12,842 nucleotides of DNA from DASRHY01 sp046765875 (GCA_046765875.1 JBKPSJ010000378.1:1-12842), one strand, 5' to 3'. Positions 1-6,692 are shown, numbered from the stretch's first letter. The notes: generated from the sequence alone by a model not told the origin. Made by a program: numbers and translations.

Positions 1-2
1 GC

Positions 3-788
3 CCGGCCTTGGCCGCGTCGGTGTCAGCAGCAGCCGCGATCTTGCTCTTCGCGCATGCCCGCCGGTTGGACAGACTCCGTCTCCGGCGACGATTTGACCG
101 AGGCGCTGGCTGGCGCCGCCCGGCGGTCGCCGGCGGTGTGGTCGTCATGGGTGTCACGGTGCTCGGTCGGCTGATGGTGATCGCTGTGGTCGTAGCCGCC
201 GTGGTGGCGGGACTCCACGGTCTCCGGCAGCGCGCACGGCGGCGGGCTGCCGCGGCCGCTTGTCGAGCGCGCGTGATCGAGGCGTGCGGAGTGCTCGCGT
301 CCGACCTCCGCGCCGGCCGGGTAGCAACTGATGCCCTGGGTAGCGCCGCGACGATCTGTCCCGAACTCGGCCCAGCCGCCTCGGCCGCACGTCTGGGCGA
401 TGACGTCCCGGCCGCCCTCGACCTTGCGGCGACGAAGCCTGGGGCGAGTGGGTTGCGTGCCCTCGGTGCCGGGTGGCGTGTAGCCGAGCAGTCCGGCGCG
501 GCACTCGCAGCCGTTGCCGAGCGGATCGCCGACGCGCTACGCGGTGAGGAGCAAGTACGCCGTCAGGTGGTCGCCGGCCTGGCCGGCACGCGAGCCACCG
601 GCCGTCTGCTCGCCGGTCTCCCGGTCCTCGGGCTCGGTCTGGGGTACGCGGTCGGCGCTCACCCGATCGGCTTTCTGACCGGCACCCTTGTCGGCTGGCT
701 CTGCCTGTCCGTCGGCCTTGTCCTGGCCGCAGCGGGCATGGCCTGGATCGAGCGCCTCGCCGACAGCTGTGAGGGCGATCTGCGATGA
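3..788 (+). CDS. TadB-like type II secretion system F domain protein (5' end at or beyond window edge)
   Basis: Inner-membrane platform protein of a Tad (Flp pilus) type secretion system, expected to sit with its TadC partner above the TadA ATPase. Numbered from a TTG codon at position 9, the frame encodes a short hydrophobic N-terminus, a basic stretch (HARRLDRLRLRRR), a membrane segment around residues 42-70, a cytoplasmic T2SS-F helical region around 85-200 (with VIEACGVLASDLRAGR and GWRVAEQSGAALAAVAERI, typical of the family), and a hydrophobic C-terminal region around 203-247. The frame is open to the window edge. The true start could be the TTG at 9 or lie just outside, and I see no ribosome binding site that decides it. 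The stop overlaps the next start by four bases (ATGA), so the pair is translationally coupled. The ATPase and CpaE-like genes would be expected to the left, outside the window. Confidence 0.85.
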   Translation, partial: PALAASVSAAAAILLFAHARRLDRLRLRRRFDRGAGWRRPAVAGGVVVMGVTVLGRLMVIAVVVAAVVAGLHGLRQRARRRAAAAACRARVIEACGVLASDLRAGRVATDALGSAATICPELGPAASAARLGDDVPAALDLAATKPGASGLRALGAGWRVAEQSGAALAAVAERIADALRGEEQVRRQVVAGLAGTRATGRLLAGLPVLGLGLGYAVGAHPIGFLTGTLVGWLCLSVGLVLAAAGMAWIERLADSCEGDLR

Positions 789-1507
789 CCGCACTCGCCG
801 CACTGGCCTCCGGCCTGCTCGTCGCCCTGCTCGTCCGGCCGGCATCCGGCCGTCGCCGGCTGACCCGTCCGGTGTCGACGGGCCCGCGGTATGCGCGGGT
901 GCGGCGACTGCATCGCGTGGCGGCTGCCGTTGTCGCACTCGCGGTCCTGCTGATCTTCGGGGTGCCATGGGGATTGCCGGTCGCCGTTATCGCGTTCGCG
1001 GCTGTGCCGGTCGCGCTGGCCAAGTTGGAGCCGGCATCAGTTCGCCGCCGACGCGAGCGCATCGTCGCTGACCTACCGCTGGCCGTCGACCTTCTGGCCG
1101 CCTGCCTTCGCGCCGGGCGGCCGCCGGGTGACGCTGTCGCTGCGGTGGCGTCCGCTGTCGGCGGACCACTCGGCGCGCGGTTGACCGAGGTCGAGCAACG
1201 CCTCCGTCTTGGTGCCGAACCAGCCGACGCTTGGGCCGTCCTCGACGGGGAGCCCAGCTGTACGGTGTTGTCCCGCTCGGTCCGCCGTACCGTCATCACC
1301 GGCGGTCCGCTCGCCCAGTCACTCGAGCACGTGGCAGCCGATATCCGCCAGCAACGCCGGTGGAGCGCGGACGAACGTGCCCGTGCGGTCGAGACCCGTT
1401 CGGTCGTCCCGCTCGGCCTCTGCTTCCTCCCGGCGTTCGTCCTGATCGGCATCGTCCCCACCATCGCGGGCTCCCTGTCGAGCTTGTTCACGGTCTTCAG
1501 TCCATGA
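785..1507 (+). CDS. TadC-like type II secretion system F domain protein
   Basis: Second inner-membrane T2SS-F protein of the Tad system, 240 residues, expected to partner the preceding TadB-like protein. It shows an N-terminal hydrophobic segment (about 1-20), a second hydrophobic region (about 45-75, from AVVALAVLLIFG onward), a T2SS-F region with the family-like stretch LPLAVDLLAACLRAGRPPGDAV at about 97-118, a second half-motif around 165-195 (RRTVITGGPLAQSLEHVA), and a C-terminal membrane segment (about 208-238). The start ATG lies in the ATGA overlap with tadB. The 3' end overlaps the convergent regulator gene by 11 bases. In related actinobacterial loci the Flp-like prepilin gene normally follows directly; here it is about 2 kb away. 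Assignment to the family is secure; assignment to TadC rather than TadB rests on order and size. Confidence 0.87.
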   Translation: MTALAALASGLLVALLVRPASGRRRLTRPVSTGPRYARVRRLHRVAAAVVALAVLLIFGVPWGLPVAVIAFAAVPVALAKLEPASVRRRRERIVADLPLAVDLLAACLRAGRPPGDAVAAVASAVGGPLGARLTEVEQRLRLGAEPADAWAVLDGEPSCTVLSRSVRRTVITGGPLAQSLEHVAADIRQQRRWSADERARAVETRSVVPLGLCFLPAFVLIGIVPTIAGSLSSLFTVFSP

Positions 1508-2561
1508 CACCGTTGCCTTGAGCAAGCAACGCCTCGGCGATTGCGGTCCGCGAGTACAACACCACCCGGCCGACTCGGTGCGCCGCCACCAGCCCCGCAT
1601 TGTGCATGGCGGTCAGGTGCTGCGAGACACCGCCGGGCGTCAGTCCCGTCAGCGCCGCCAGATCCGTCGTCGACGTCGGCGTCTCCAGTTGCGCGAGGAT
1701 TCGCGCACGCGACCTGCCGATCACCCGGCCGACCGCCTCTGAGCTGCTCGGTTGCGCCGACTGCCAGATGGACCCGACGCCGCGGGCCGGGTAGGTGAGG
1801 CTCGGCTGCCACGGCGGGATGGTGCTGGAGACCAGCGACGGCCAGACGAAGGCGGACGGCATCAGCAGCAGGCCCTCGCCGTACAGGTCGCGCCGTCCCG
1901 AGAAACGCCGATGCCGGATATGGAGCGCTCCGTCCCGCCACGACACCTCCGGCGCGAGCACTCCGAACAAGAGCGCATGCCCACCTTGTCCGAGTTGCCT
2001 CCCGCGGTAGAGCAGATCGCTTTCGAGCGTTGCCCGGATCCGACCCCACCAGGGCTCGATCGCGACCTTCCAGTACGCCGCGATGCCATCTGCGAGGAGC
2101 CCCAAGCCGTGGGCCGGGTCGGCATACAGGTCGGAGACGAGTGCCGACGGCGAGGCGATCATGGTCCGGCGCGTTCGCCGGCGCGGCCGTGTGACCTCGT
2201 CGAGCGAGCCGACGGGATGCGTAAGCGCGTGGCCGAGCACGTCGAGGTCGGCCCGGACCTGGTCCGGCTGCAGCCCGCGGAGCCCGGCTATCTCGGCGGT
2301 AAGGTCCGGCACCGGGCTGCGCGGAGCGGGCGAGAGGAAGTCCGGCAGGTACCAGCTCGACGGCTGTACGAGATCGAACAGCAGCCGCACGCCCGAGTCG
2401 GGCGATCGAAGCCGGGACCGGAGATGGCCGTGCCAGTGGCGGTGGATCGCGGGTGGCCGCGAACTCTTCAACACGCGCACGCTGGCCACGACCTCCGAGA
2501 GCGGGGACAGGGCGAACCGTGTCCGCGCGAGATCGTCGACGGTGAACGTGATCACCAGCAT
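1497..2561 (-). CDS. ArsR-family winged-helix regulator with DUF5937-like N-terminal domain
   Basis: Predicted DNA-binding transcription regulator of 354 residues. The C-terminus (about 275-345) is an ArsR-type winged helix-turn-helix: AVGRVIGRSRARILAQLE, then TTDLAALTGLTPGGVSQHL as helix-turn-recognition helix (about 298-316), then GLVAAHRVGRVVLYSRT as the wing. The longer N-terminal part matches in style the actinobacterial ArsR proteins carrying a DUF5937 ligand or oligomerisation domain (recognition from memory, not a search). No cysteine pair typical of metal-sensing ArsR proteins is visible. The gene is divergent from the aldo/keto reductase, sharing an 82-bp control region, so that enzyme is its likely target. 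No strong Shine-Dalgarno precedes the ATG. A TAGACT element seven bases before it could give a leaderless transcript (inference). Its 3' end overlaps tadC by 11 bases, convergently. Confidence 0.87.
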   Translation of the reverse strand: MLVITFTVDDLARTRFALSPLSEVVASVRVLKSSRPPAIHRHWHGHLRSRLRSPDSGVRLLFDLVQPSSWYLPDFLSPAPRSPVPDLTAEIAGLRGLQPDQVRADLDVLGHALTHPVGSLDEVTRPRRRTRRTMIASPSALVSDLYADPAHGLGLLADGIAAYWKVAIEPWWGRIRATLESDLLYRGRQLGQGGHALLFGVLAPEVSWRDGALHIRHRRFSGRRDLYGEGLLLMPSAFVWPSLVSSTIPPWQPSLTYPARGVGSIWQSAQPSSSEAVGRVIGRSRARILAQLETPTSTTDLAALTGLTPGGVSQHLTAMHNAGLVAAHRVGRVVLYSRTAIAEALLAQGNGVMD

Positions 2562-2643
2562 TCAGTCCAGTCTAAATCCATGGATCGCGGCGTGCGGCAG
2601 CCACGAAGATCAGTCCGCTGAGTCGAGATCTCTAGGAGTGCGA
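2562..2643. promoter_or_regulatory. Divergent control region between the ArsR-type regulator and the aldo/keto reductase
   Basis: This 82-bp gap must hold the promoters for both flanking genes. Visible elements are the tandem CAGTCCAGTC at 2563-2572, a further CAGTC at 2611-2615, a 10-bp palindrome ATCCATGGAT at 2576-2585, an 8-bp palindrome GAGATCTC at 2625-2632, and the reductase ribosome binding site AGGAG at 2634-2638. On the minus strand TAGACT at 2569-2574 resembles an actinobacterial -10 box close enough to the regulator ATG for a leaderless message. Which element the regulator binds is a guess; dyads of this size are a usual ArsR-type target. Confidence 0.45.
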
Positions 2644-3468
2644 ATGCAAGACACGATCACCATCGGCGCCATGACCGTACGGCGGCTGGGCTTCGGTGCC
2701 ATGCACCTCACCGGTTACCGACCGGCGGCAGATCGCAGCGAGCCGATCCGGGTTGCGCGCCGTGCTGTCGAGCTCGGCATCCAGTTCATCGATACCGCCG
2801 ACACGTACGGACTCGGTGCGAACGAGGAGTTGCTCGCCGAGGCCCTCCACCCGTACGACGGACTGCTGATCACGACGAAGATCGGCAGGACGCTGCCATC
2901 ACCCGGCGAGTGGGGCCAGGTCGGGCGCCCGGAGTACCTGCGTCAGGCGGCGGAGCTCTCACTGCGCCGGCTGCGGGTGGATCGCATCGATCTGCTCCAA
3001 CTACACAAGCCGGACCCGGAGGTTCCGTTCCCGGACCAGGTGGGAGCGCTGCGCCGTCTCCGGGACGAGGGCAAGGTCCGGTACGTCGGACTCTCGAACG
3101 TAACGGTCGCCCAAATCGAGGAGGCGCGCTCGATCGTCGAGATCACGAGCGTGCAGAACCTCTACAACCTCGGTGACAGGCGCAACGAGGACGTTCTCGA
3201 CTACTGCGACCGCGAAGGCATCGCCTTCATGCCCTGGCTGCCACTGGTCCGAACCCACCGATCGGTCCTCACCGAAGTCGCCGCCGAACTGAAAGCCACA
3301 CCGGCGCAGGTGTCGTTGGCCTGGCTCCTGCACCGTTCGCCCGTGATTGCGCCGATCCCGGGTACATCCTCGGCGGCCCATCTGGAACAGAACGTCGCCG
3401 CGGCTCGTCTGCGTATGTCAGCAGAGCAGATCACGTGTCTCGACGAGGCCTGGAAGGCCGCGGCCTGA
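2644..3468 (+). CDS. Aldo/keto reductase (pyridoxal reductase/YdbC-like group)
   Basis: NAD(P)H-dependent oxidoreductase of 274 residues with a TIM-barrel fold, expected to reduce aldehydes or ketones to alcohols in the cytosol. The full catalytic tetrad is visible: Asp50 and Tyr55 (FIDTADTYG), Lys79 (TTKIG) and His121 (LLQLHKPDP). Further family motifs are RRLGFGAMHLTG near the N-terminus, GLSNV after the sixth strand, SVQNLYNL, and the C-terminal cofactor-binding IPGTSSAAHLEQN. The overall pattern (GFGAMHLTG, YDGLLITTKIGR, PWLPL) resembles the E. coli YdbC/PdxI pyridoxal reductase branch, but the substrate cannot be fixed from sequence. The frame is open far upstream, so the start was chosen by the AGGAG box at 2634-2638, five bases before ATG 2644. 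It is divergent from the ArsR-type regulator, its probable controller. The pair is foreign to the Tad operon on both sides. Confidence 0.92.
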   Translation: MQDTITIGAMTVRRLGFGAMHLTGYRPAADRSEPIRVARRAVELGIQFIDTADTYGLGANEELLAEALHPYDGLLITTKIGRTLPSPGEWGQVGRPEYLRQAAELSLRRLRVDRIDLLQLHKPDPEVPFPDQVGALRRLRDEGKVRYVGLSNVTVAQIEEARSIVEITSVQNLYNLGDRRNEDVLDYCDREGIAFMPWLPLVRTHRSVLTEVAAELKATPAQVSLAWLLHRSPVIAPIPGTSSAAHLEQNVAAARLRMSAEQITCLDEAWKAAA

Positions 3469-3574
3469 CGTCGTCCACAGGGGCCGAAGTCGGGCTGGGA
3501 GCGGGTCGGTTCGGCGACATGTTTCCGGTTGACCGTCCTGGATCGGCTGGGACGGCTGACCGGGGAGGTTCGAG

Positions 3575-3781
3575 ATGTCGAAGGCGCTCGTCGCCATCCG
3601 ACGCCGCAGACGGGACCAGCGCGGCGCGGCGACCGCTGAGTACGCCATCGCGACGGTGGCGGCCTGCGGGTTCGGCGGGATCCTGATCGCGCTGCTGAAG
3701 TCCAGCGCGGTCCAGGCCCTGCTCAAGGCGATCATCAACTACGCCCTGCGTGCGGCCGGGCTCGAGGGTGTCCAGCTGTAG
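3575..3781 (+). CDS. Flp-like prepilin, DUF4244 type
   Basis: Small pilin-like protein of 68 residues, the presumed structural subunit of the Tad/Flp system. It begins with a basic leader (RRRRRDQRG), followed by AATAEYAIATVAACGFGG. The prepilin peptidase motif is clear: cleavage after Gly17, Glu at +5 and Tyr at +6 of the mature chain (the G-x4-EY rule of Flp prepilins), then a hydrophobic helix. The mature chain would be 51 residues. The start is supported by GGGGAGG at 3562-3568, six bases upstream. The prepilin peptidase gene is not in this window. The gene is separated from tadC by the regulator/reductase pair, so it may need its own promoter. A TTGACC at 3529-3534 lies upstream, but I see no convincing -10 box for it. 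Confidence 0.9.
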   Translation: MSKALVAIRRRRRDQRGAATAEYAIATVAACGFGGILIALLKSSAVQALLKAIINYALRAAGLEGVQL

Positions 3782-3853
3782 GTCGCGGACGGGATCGGCC
3801 CGGCCGCGTGAGCCCCTCGAATGCGGCCGGACCACCCAGATCGGGAGGTGGCC

Positions 3854-4231
3854 ATGAATCTGGTACGACGTCGTGCCCGGCATGCCGAGCGCGGATCGGT
3901 AACGGCAGAAACTGCAGTGGCATTGCCCGTCATCGTCGTGATGTTGCTCATGGCAACATGGGCCATCGGGCTGGTGGTGACCAACATCCGGTGCCTGGAC
4001 GCGGCTCGAGACATCGCCCGGGCGGTCGCACGCGGCGAGCCGGAGGACGTCGCACGTCGTGTTGCACCGAAGGGTTCGACGGTCCAGGTGAGTCGCAACG
4101 GCGATGACGTGACGGCGGTCGTCGGTGTCTCGCGTGACTGGCCCCTGTTCGGCGGCGCCGGCACGGTTCGGGTCGAGGAACGCGCGACCCTGCAGGCGGA
4201 GCCGGACCGGACGGACGGTGACGCGCCATGA
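3854..4231 (+). CDS. TadE-like pseudopilin
   Basis: Predicted TadE-family minor pilin, 125 residues. After a basic leader (RRRARHAERG) it has SVTAETAVALPVIVVMLLM, a prepilin-type site with cleavage after Gly14 and Glu at +5, then one membrane helix and a roughly 85-residue extracytoplasmic domain. The ATG at 3854 was preferred over the in-frame ATG at 3821 because GGGAGG at 3843-3848 lies five bases before it and because the shorter leader fits the family. Its stop overlaps the next start (ATGA), so the two TadE-like proteins should be made together. Role: minor pilin or pilus assembly factor working with the Flp-like subunit. Confidence 0.88.
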   Translation: MNLVRRRARHAERGSVTAETAVALPVIVVMLLMATWAIGLVVTNIRCLDAARDIARAVARGEPEDVARRVAPKGSTVQVSRNGDDVTAVVGVSRDWPLFGGAGTVRVEERATLQAEPDRTDGDAP

Positions 4232-4605
4232 CGATTGTGCGGCGCCTCAGGTCGCGTGCCGATGAGCGTGGAAGCGCGACGTTGCTGATGATGGCTGCCG
4301 GATTGCTCGTGCTGGTCTGTGGCATGGCGGTCGTGCTGTGGAGTGCGGTGTCGACGGCGCACCACCGGGCCGCGGCGGCCGCCGATCTGGCCGCCCTGAG
4401 CGGCGCACAGGCGATCCAGTCCGACGGCGATCCTTGTGCGGCCGCTCTTCGCATCGCGGGGAAGCAGGGTGCATCGCTGGATGCGTGCACGGTGTACGGA
4501 GAGGAGGTGCTGGTCGTCGCTGGTGTCCGCGCCGAGCTCGGTTCGCTCGGTAGACCTGTCGTGCGGTCGACCGCAAGGGCCGGACCTGTCCAGACCGGCG
4601 GCTAA
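4228..4605 (+). CDS. Rv3654c-type TadE-like protein (helicase/secretion neighbourhood)
   Basis: Secreted or membrane-anchored 125-residue protein of the TadE-like family found beside the Tad genes and DECH helicase in many actinobacteria (M. tuberculosis Rv3654c is the reference). It has a basic leader, then DERGSATLLMMAAGLLVLVCGMAVV, one hydrophobic helix at about 17-42, then the alanine-rich HHRAAAAADLAALSGAQA typical of this group, and two cysteines (PCAAALRIAG and LDACTVYGEE) that could form a disulfide outside the cell. Unlike the two upstream pilin-like proteins it lacks Glu at +5 after the glycine, so pilin-type processing is doubtful. It is coupled to tadE by ATGA and is the last plus-strand gene of the operon, converging on the response regulator with only five bases between stops. 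Confidence 0.85.
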   Translation: MTIVRRLRSRADERGSATLLMMAAGLLVLVCGMAVVLWSAVSTAHHRAAAAADLAALSGAQAIQSDGDPCAAALRIAGKQGASLDACTVYGEEVLVVAGVRAELGSLGRPVVRSTARAGPVQTGG

Positions 4606-4610
4606 TCCCG

Positions 4611-5231
4611 TCAGTCGAGGAGCCAGCCGTTCTGCTCGGCGATGCGGATCGCCTCGGCGCGAGTACGGGCGCCGGTCTTGCCGATCGCCGACTGGAGTTG
4701 GTTGCGCACCTGGACCTCGGGGACCTGCAGGGTACTGGCGAGTGTGGCGACGGACCCGCCGCCGCGAGCCGCGCTCAGCATGTCCGCCTCCTCACCGGTC
4801 AGCGGGCAATCCGAGTAGCGCAAGGTCTCGGCGGCGAGGTTGGCGTCGACCACCCGCAGGCCTCGATGCACCCGGCGGACCGCGTCGGCAACCTGGGGGA
4901 CCGGGCTGTCCTTCTCGACCAGACCCTTCGCGCCGGCCGCAAGACCACGACGCAGGTATGCGGGTCGGCCGTAGGGCGCAAGCATGAGCACTCGGCATTC
5001 CGGAAGAGCGGTACGAAGAGCCGTCGTCACCCGAAGACCGTCGAGTCCGGCCGGGCCGACGTCGAGCACGGCGACCTGGGCGCGGAGTTGTTTGGCCGTA
5101 CCGACCACGTCGTCGCTGTGGCCGACGTCGGCCACGACCTCCAGATCAGGCTCGTGAGCGAGGCGGCTGCGGAGTATGCCCCGGCTGAGGATCTGGTCAT
5201 CGACCAGCAGCAACCGGATGCGTTCCTGCAA
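4611..5231 (-). CDS. Orphan NarL/DesR-type response regulator with atypical receiver
   Basis: Two-domain regulator of about 206 residues: receiver (about 5-120) and LuxR-type helix-turn-helix (about 142-203, with LASTLQVPEVQVRNQLQSAIGK containing the recognition helix). Numbered from the TTG at 5231, the acidic pair is Asp11/Asp12, the phosphoacceptor Asp57 and the switch lysine Lys107. Two key positions are changed: the Thr/Ser after strand four is Ala85 (LMLAPYGRP where DesR-like proteins have LTTFGRP), and the usual MPG after the aspartate reads PAG. Phosphorylation signalling may therefore be altered. A longer frame reaches GTG 5267, but GGAGG (minus strand, 5238-5242) sits six bases from TTG 5231 (three from GTG 5234), and the longer version would run through a perfect palindrome, so the short start is preferred. 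No histidine kinase gene is in the window. Confidence 0.86.
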   Translation of the reverse strand: MQERIRLLLVDDQILSRGILRSRLAHEPDLEVVADVGHSDDVVGTAKQLRAQVAVLDVGPAGLDGLRVTTALRTALPECRVLMLAPYGRPAYLRRGLAAGAKGLVEKDSPVPQVADAVRRVHRGLRVVDANLAAETLRYSDCPLTGEEADMLSAARGGGSVATLASTLQVPEVQVRNQLQSAIGKTGARTRAEAIRIAEQNGWLLD

Positions 5232-5253
5232 CACGGACCTCCGGGTACGGACT

Positions 5254-5273
5254 CGGAGCGTGGCCACGCTCCG
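5254..5273. promoter_or_regulatory. 20-bp perfect palindrome, candidate operator
   Basis: CGGAGCGTGGCCACGCTCCG reads identically on both strands, with the axis between 5263 and 5264 and no spacer. It lies 23 bases upstream of the preferred response regulator start and just before its ribosome binding site. Perfect dyads of this length are rarely expected by chance in 13 kb even at this GC content (roughly a few per hundred windows by simple estimate). It could be a binding site for a dimeric regulator, perhaps the response regulator itself, or a leader-RNA hairpin. Confidence 0.6.
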
Positions 5274-5293
5274 GTGTATGTCGACTGGGCGGG

Positions 5294-5320
5294 GTCAAAC
5301 GATGTCAAACGGTTCAAATC
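5294..5320. repeat. GTCAAAC direct repeats with 10-bp period
   Basis: GTCAAACG occurs at 5294-5301 and again at 5304-5311, exactly 10 bp apart, so both copies face the same side of the helix. A weaker related unit, GTTCAAATC, follows at 5312-5320. Short in-phase direct repeats upstream of a regulator gene are typical of cooperative binding by response regulators. The binding protein is unknown. Confidence 0.55.
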
Positions 5321-5417
5321 ATGGGCCTTGCGAGGGTCCGGCGGGAGGGTTTCGGGCAGATCGCTATCGGATCGCGACCAGATTGCGATGGATCGGACGC
5401 AGCCGGAACCGTTTGAC
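5304..5417. repeat. 12-bp perfect inverted repeat spanning the regulator leader
   Basis: GTCAAACGGTTC at 5304-5315 is repeated in inverted orientation as GAACCGTTTGAC at 5406-5417, separated by 90 bp. The left arm includes the second GTCAAAC direct repeat, so the same sequence appears three times, twice forward and once reversed. The right arm lies 22 bp beyond the PHP-protein stop codon. It could be paired operator sites for DNA looping, or a long stem in the transcript. Confidence 0.55.
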
Positions 5418-5438
5418 CGAACTCCTCCCGGGTCCAAG

Positions 5439-6692
5439 CTAACCGGCCAATGAGATCACCGCTCCCTGGTGGTCGACGAGCACGTGTCCCTGGCCGGGTG
5501 CCGGGACTCCGACCGGCCTGCCAGAAAGCGCCCGACGACTTCCGTCGAGGCCGGTGATGAGCAGGGGCGGGAGGGTCCCCACCTCGCCGTCGTCCACCTT
5601 CAGCTCGTCGTCATTGCGCAGCAGCACCGGGGCGGATCGGTCGGCGGACACGGCCGTCCGGCCGGCGCGGAGGCCGTCCATCACCGCCGCGCGCAGCTCA
5701 TCGGGACCGTCGGCGTCCGCATCGACGCAGACCCAGGTCGTCGGGCGGCCGGGTGGTGCGTCGGAGCCGTGTCGGTGCCAGTCGGACCCGCCTATCGGCA
5801 CGGTCCCTGCGCCCCAGCTCTGCCACCACGCGATCGGGCCGGTCCAATGCGGGTCCAGCCAGGACGAGTGCCAGATCTCGGCCAGCGGCGGATGCTCAGG
5901 CAACGGCTGCCGCCATGAGCAGTCGCCTGCGAGCGGGTGGTTGATCGATAGCAGCCCACCGGCATCGTTCGCGGTCGTCAGCCAGTCGGCCGCCGGGCGG
6001 CGGAAGTCGACCCAGCCGATCGGGCCGAATGCGTTGGCGTGGCCTGCTTCGGTCGTCAGCTCCAGACTAGGCAGCAGGGCGATGCCCAGCCGACGGCCGA
6101 CCGGCGCCAGTTCCGCGTGGTGGCTGACGGTGTTGTGGTCCGTGATCGCCAGTAGGTCGAGTCCGGCGGAACGGGCGAGCGCGGCGACGGCGGCGACCGG
6201 GAGGGAGCCGTCGGAGTGCAGCGTATGGCTGTGGAAGTCGCACGCCACCCACCGCAGCCCGGCGGGAGCCGGGAGAGCCCGCGGGGGCGGGCGTTCCGGC
6301 GGTGCGACAGCAGCTGTCGCCTCGTCGTACGCCATCCGCCCAGGGATCTCCGATACGGGGCCGGTATCGGCTGTGATCACCAGGTCGACACCGTCGAGAG
6401 GGAGGCGGTGCAGGCCGATAACGACGTACCAGGTGCCTGGTTCGAGTTCGCCGGCGACGTAGCCGGGTGTCGCATCCGCCGAGGTGATCGCGAACTCGCG
6501 GCGGGCGCTACCCCACCAGCCCCGCCAGCCCGCCATGCCCTCGCACCCGATGTCGATGACGGCGTTGGTCGGTTCATCCAGGCGTACCGACAACCCGTCG
6601 CATCCCGGTGGTACTTCAACCGGCAGCCGGTGCCAGACAGACTCGGCCCGATCATCCAGCGTCCAGCGCCGCCGGTGCACCACCCGCGTCAT
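5439..6692 (-). CDS. CehA/McbA-type PHP-domain metallohydrolase
   Basis: Predicted metal-dependent phosphoesterase or hydrolase of 417 residues. The PHP domain shows its metal-binding motifs in order: His154 and His156 (DFHSHTLHSDG), Asp185-His186 (AITDHN), Glu211 and His218 (LELTTEAGHANAFG), Asn251-His252 (SINHP), and Asp304/His306 (GGSDWHRHG). This is the CehA/McbA pattern, a family named for carbaryl hydrolases but mostly of unknown substrate. An N-terminal region of about 140 residues looks like a beta-sandwich with Trp/Gly-rich strands (WRGWWGSARREFAI, LEPGTWYVVIG). No signal peptide is seen. The ATG has AGGA seven bases upstream. It lies 59 bp after the repeat-tail membrane protein on the same strand and may be transcribed with it; the response regulator is next downstream but separated by the repeat-rich leader. 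Confidence 0.9.
   Translation of the reverse strand: MTRVVHRRRWTLDDRAESVWHRLPVEVPPGCDGLSVRLDEPTNAVIDIGCEGMAGWRGWWGSARREFAITSADATPGYVAGELEPGTWYVVIGLHRLPLDGVDLVITADTGPVSEIPGRMAYDEATAAVAPPERPPPRALPAPAGLRWVACDFHSHTLHSDGSLPVAAVAALARSAGLDLLAITDHNTVSHHAELAPVGRRLGIALLPSLELTTEAGHANAFGPIGWVDFRRPAADWLTTANDAGGLLSINHPLAGDCSWRQPLPEHPPLAEIWHSSWLDPHWTGPIAWWQSWGAGTVPIGGSDWHRHGSDAPPGRPTTWVCVDADADGPDELRAAVMDGLRAGRTAVSADRSAPVLLRNDDELKVDDGEVGTLPPLLITGLDGSRRALSGRPVGVPAPGQGHVLVDHQGAVISLAG

Larger units (their letters stand above)
5232..5438 (-). promoter_or_regulatory. Repeat-rich leader upstream of the response regulator
   Basis: This gap between the PHP-protein stop and the response regulator start contains no gene. 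It carries an unusual density of symmetric DNA, listed separately: a 20-bp palindrome, 10-bp-spaced GTCAAAC repeats and a 12-bp inverted repeat spanning about 110 bp. On the minus strand the GTCAAAC repeats read GTTTGAC, and one copy contains TTGACA, a perfect -35 hexamer, but I find no good -10 box 16-18 bases downstream of it. The ribosome binding site GGAGG for the response regulator lies at 5238-5242. The layout fits a regulated promoter, possibly autoregulated. Confidence 0.5.

Noticed and set aside
154..2049. Long minus-strand open frame opposite tadB, tadC and part of the regulator
   Set aside because: The product is Arg/Ala/Ser/Pro-rich without recognisable domains and is antisense to well-supported genes; such frames are common in GC-rich DNA.
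3469..3574. Promoter for flp around TTGACC at 3529-3534
   Set aside because: A -35-like hexamer is present but the sequence 17 bases on (ACGGCT) is not a credible -10 box; mentioned only in the flp entry.
4698..5453. Plus-strand open frame opposite the response regulator and its leader
   Set aside because: No start signal and no recognisable domain; the opposite strand encodes a clear response regulator.
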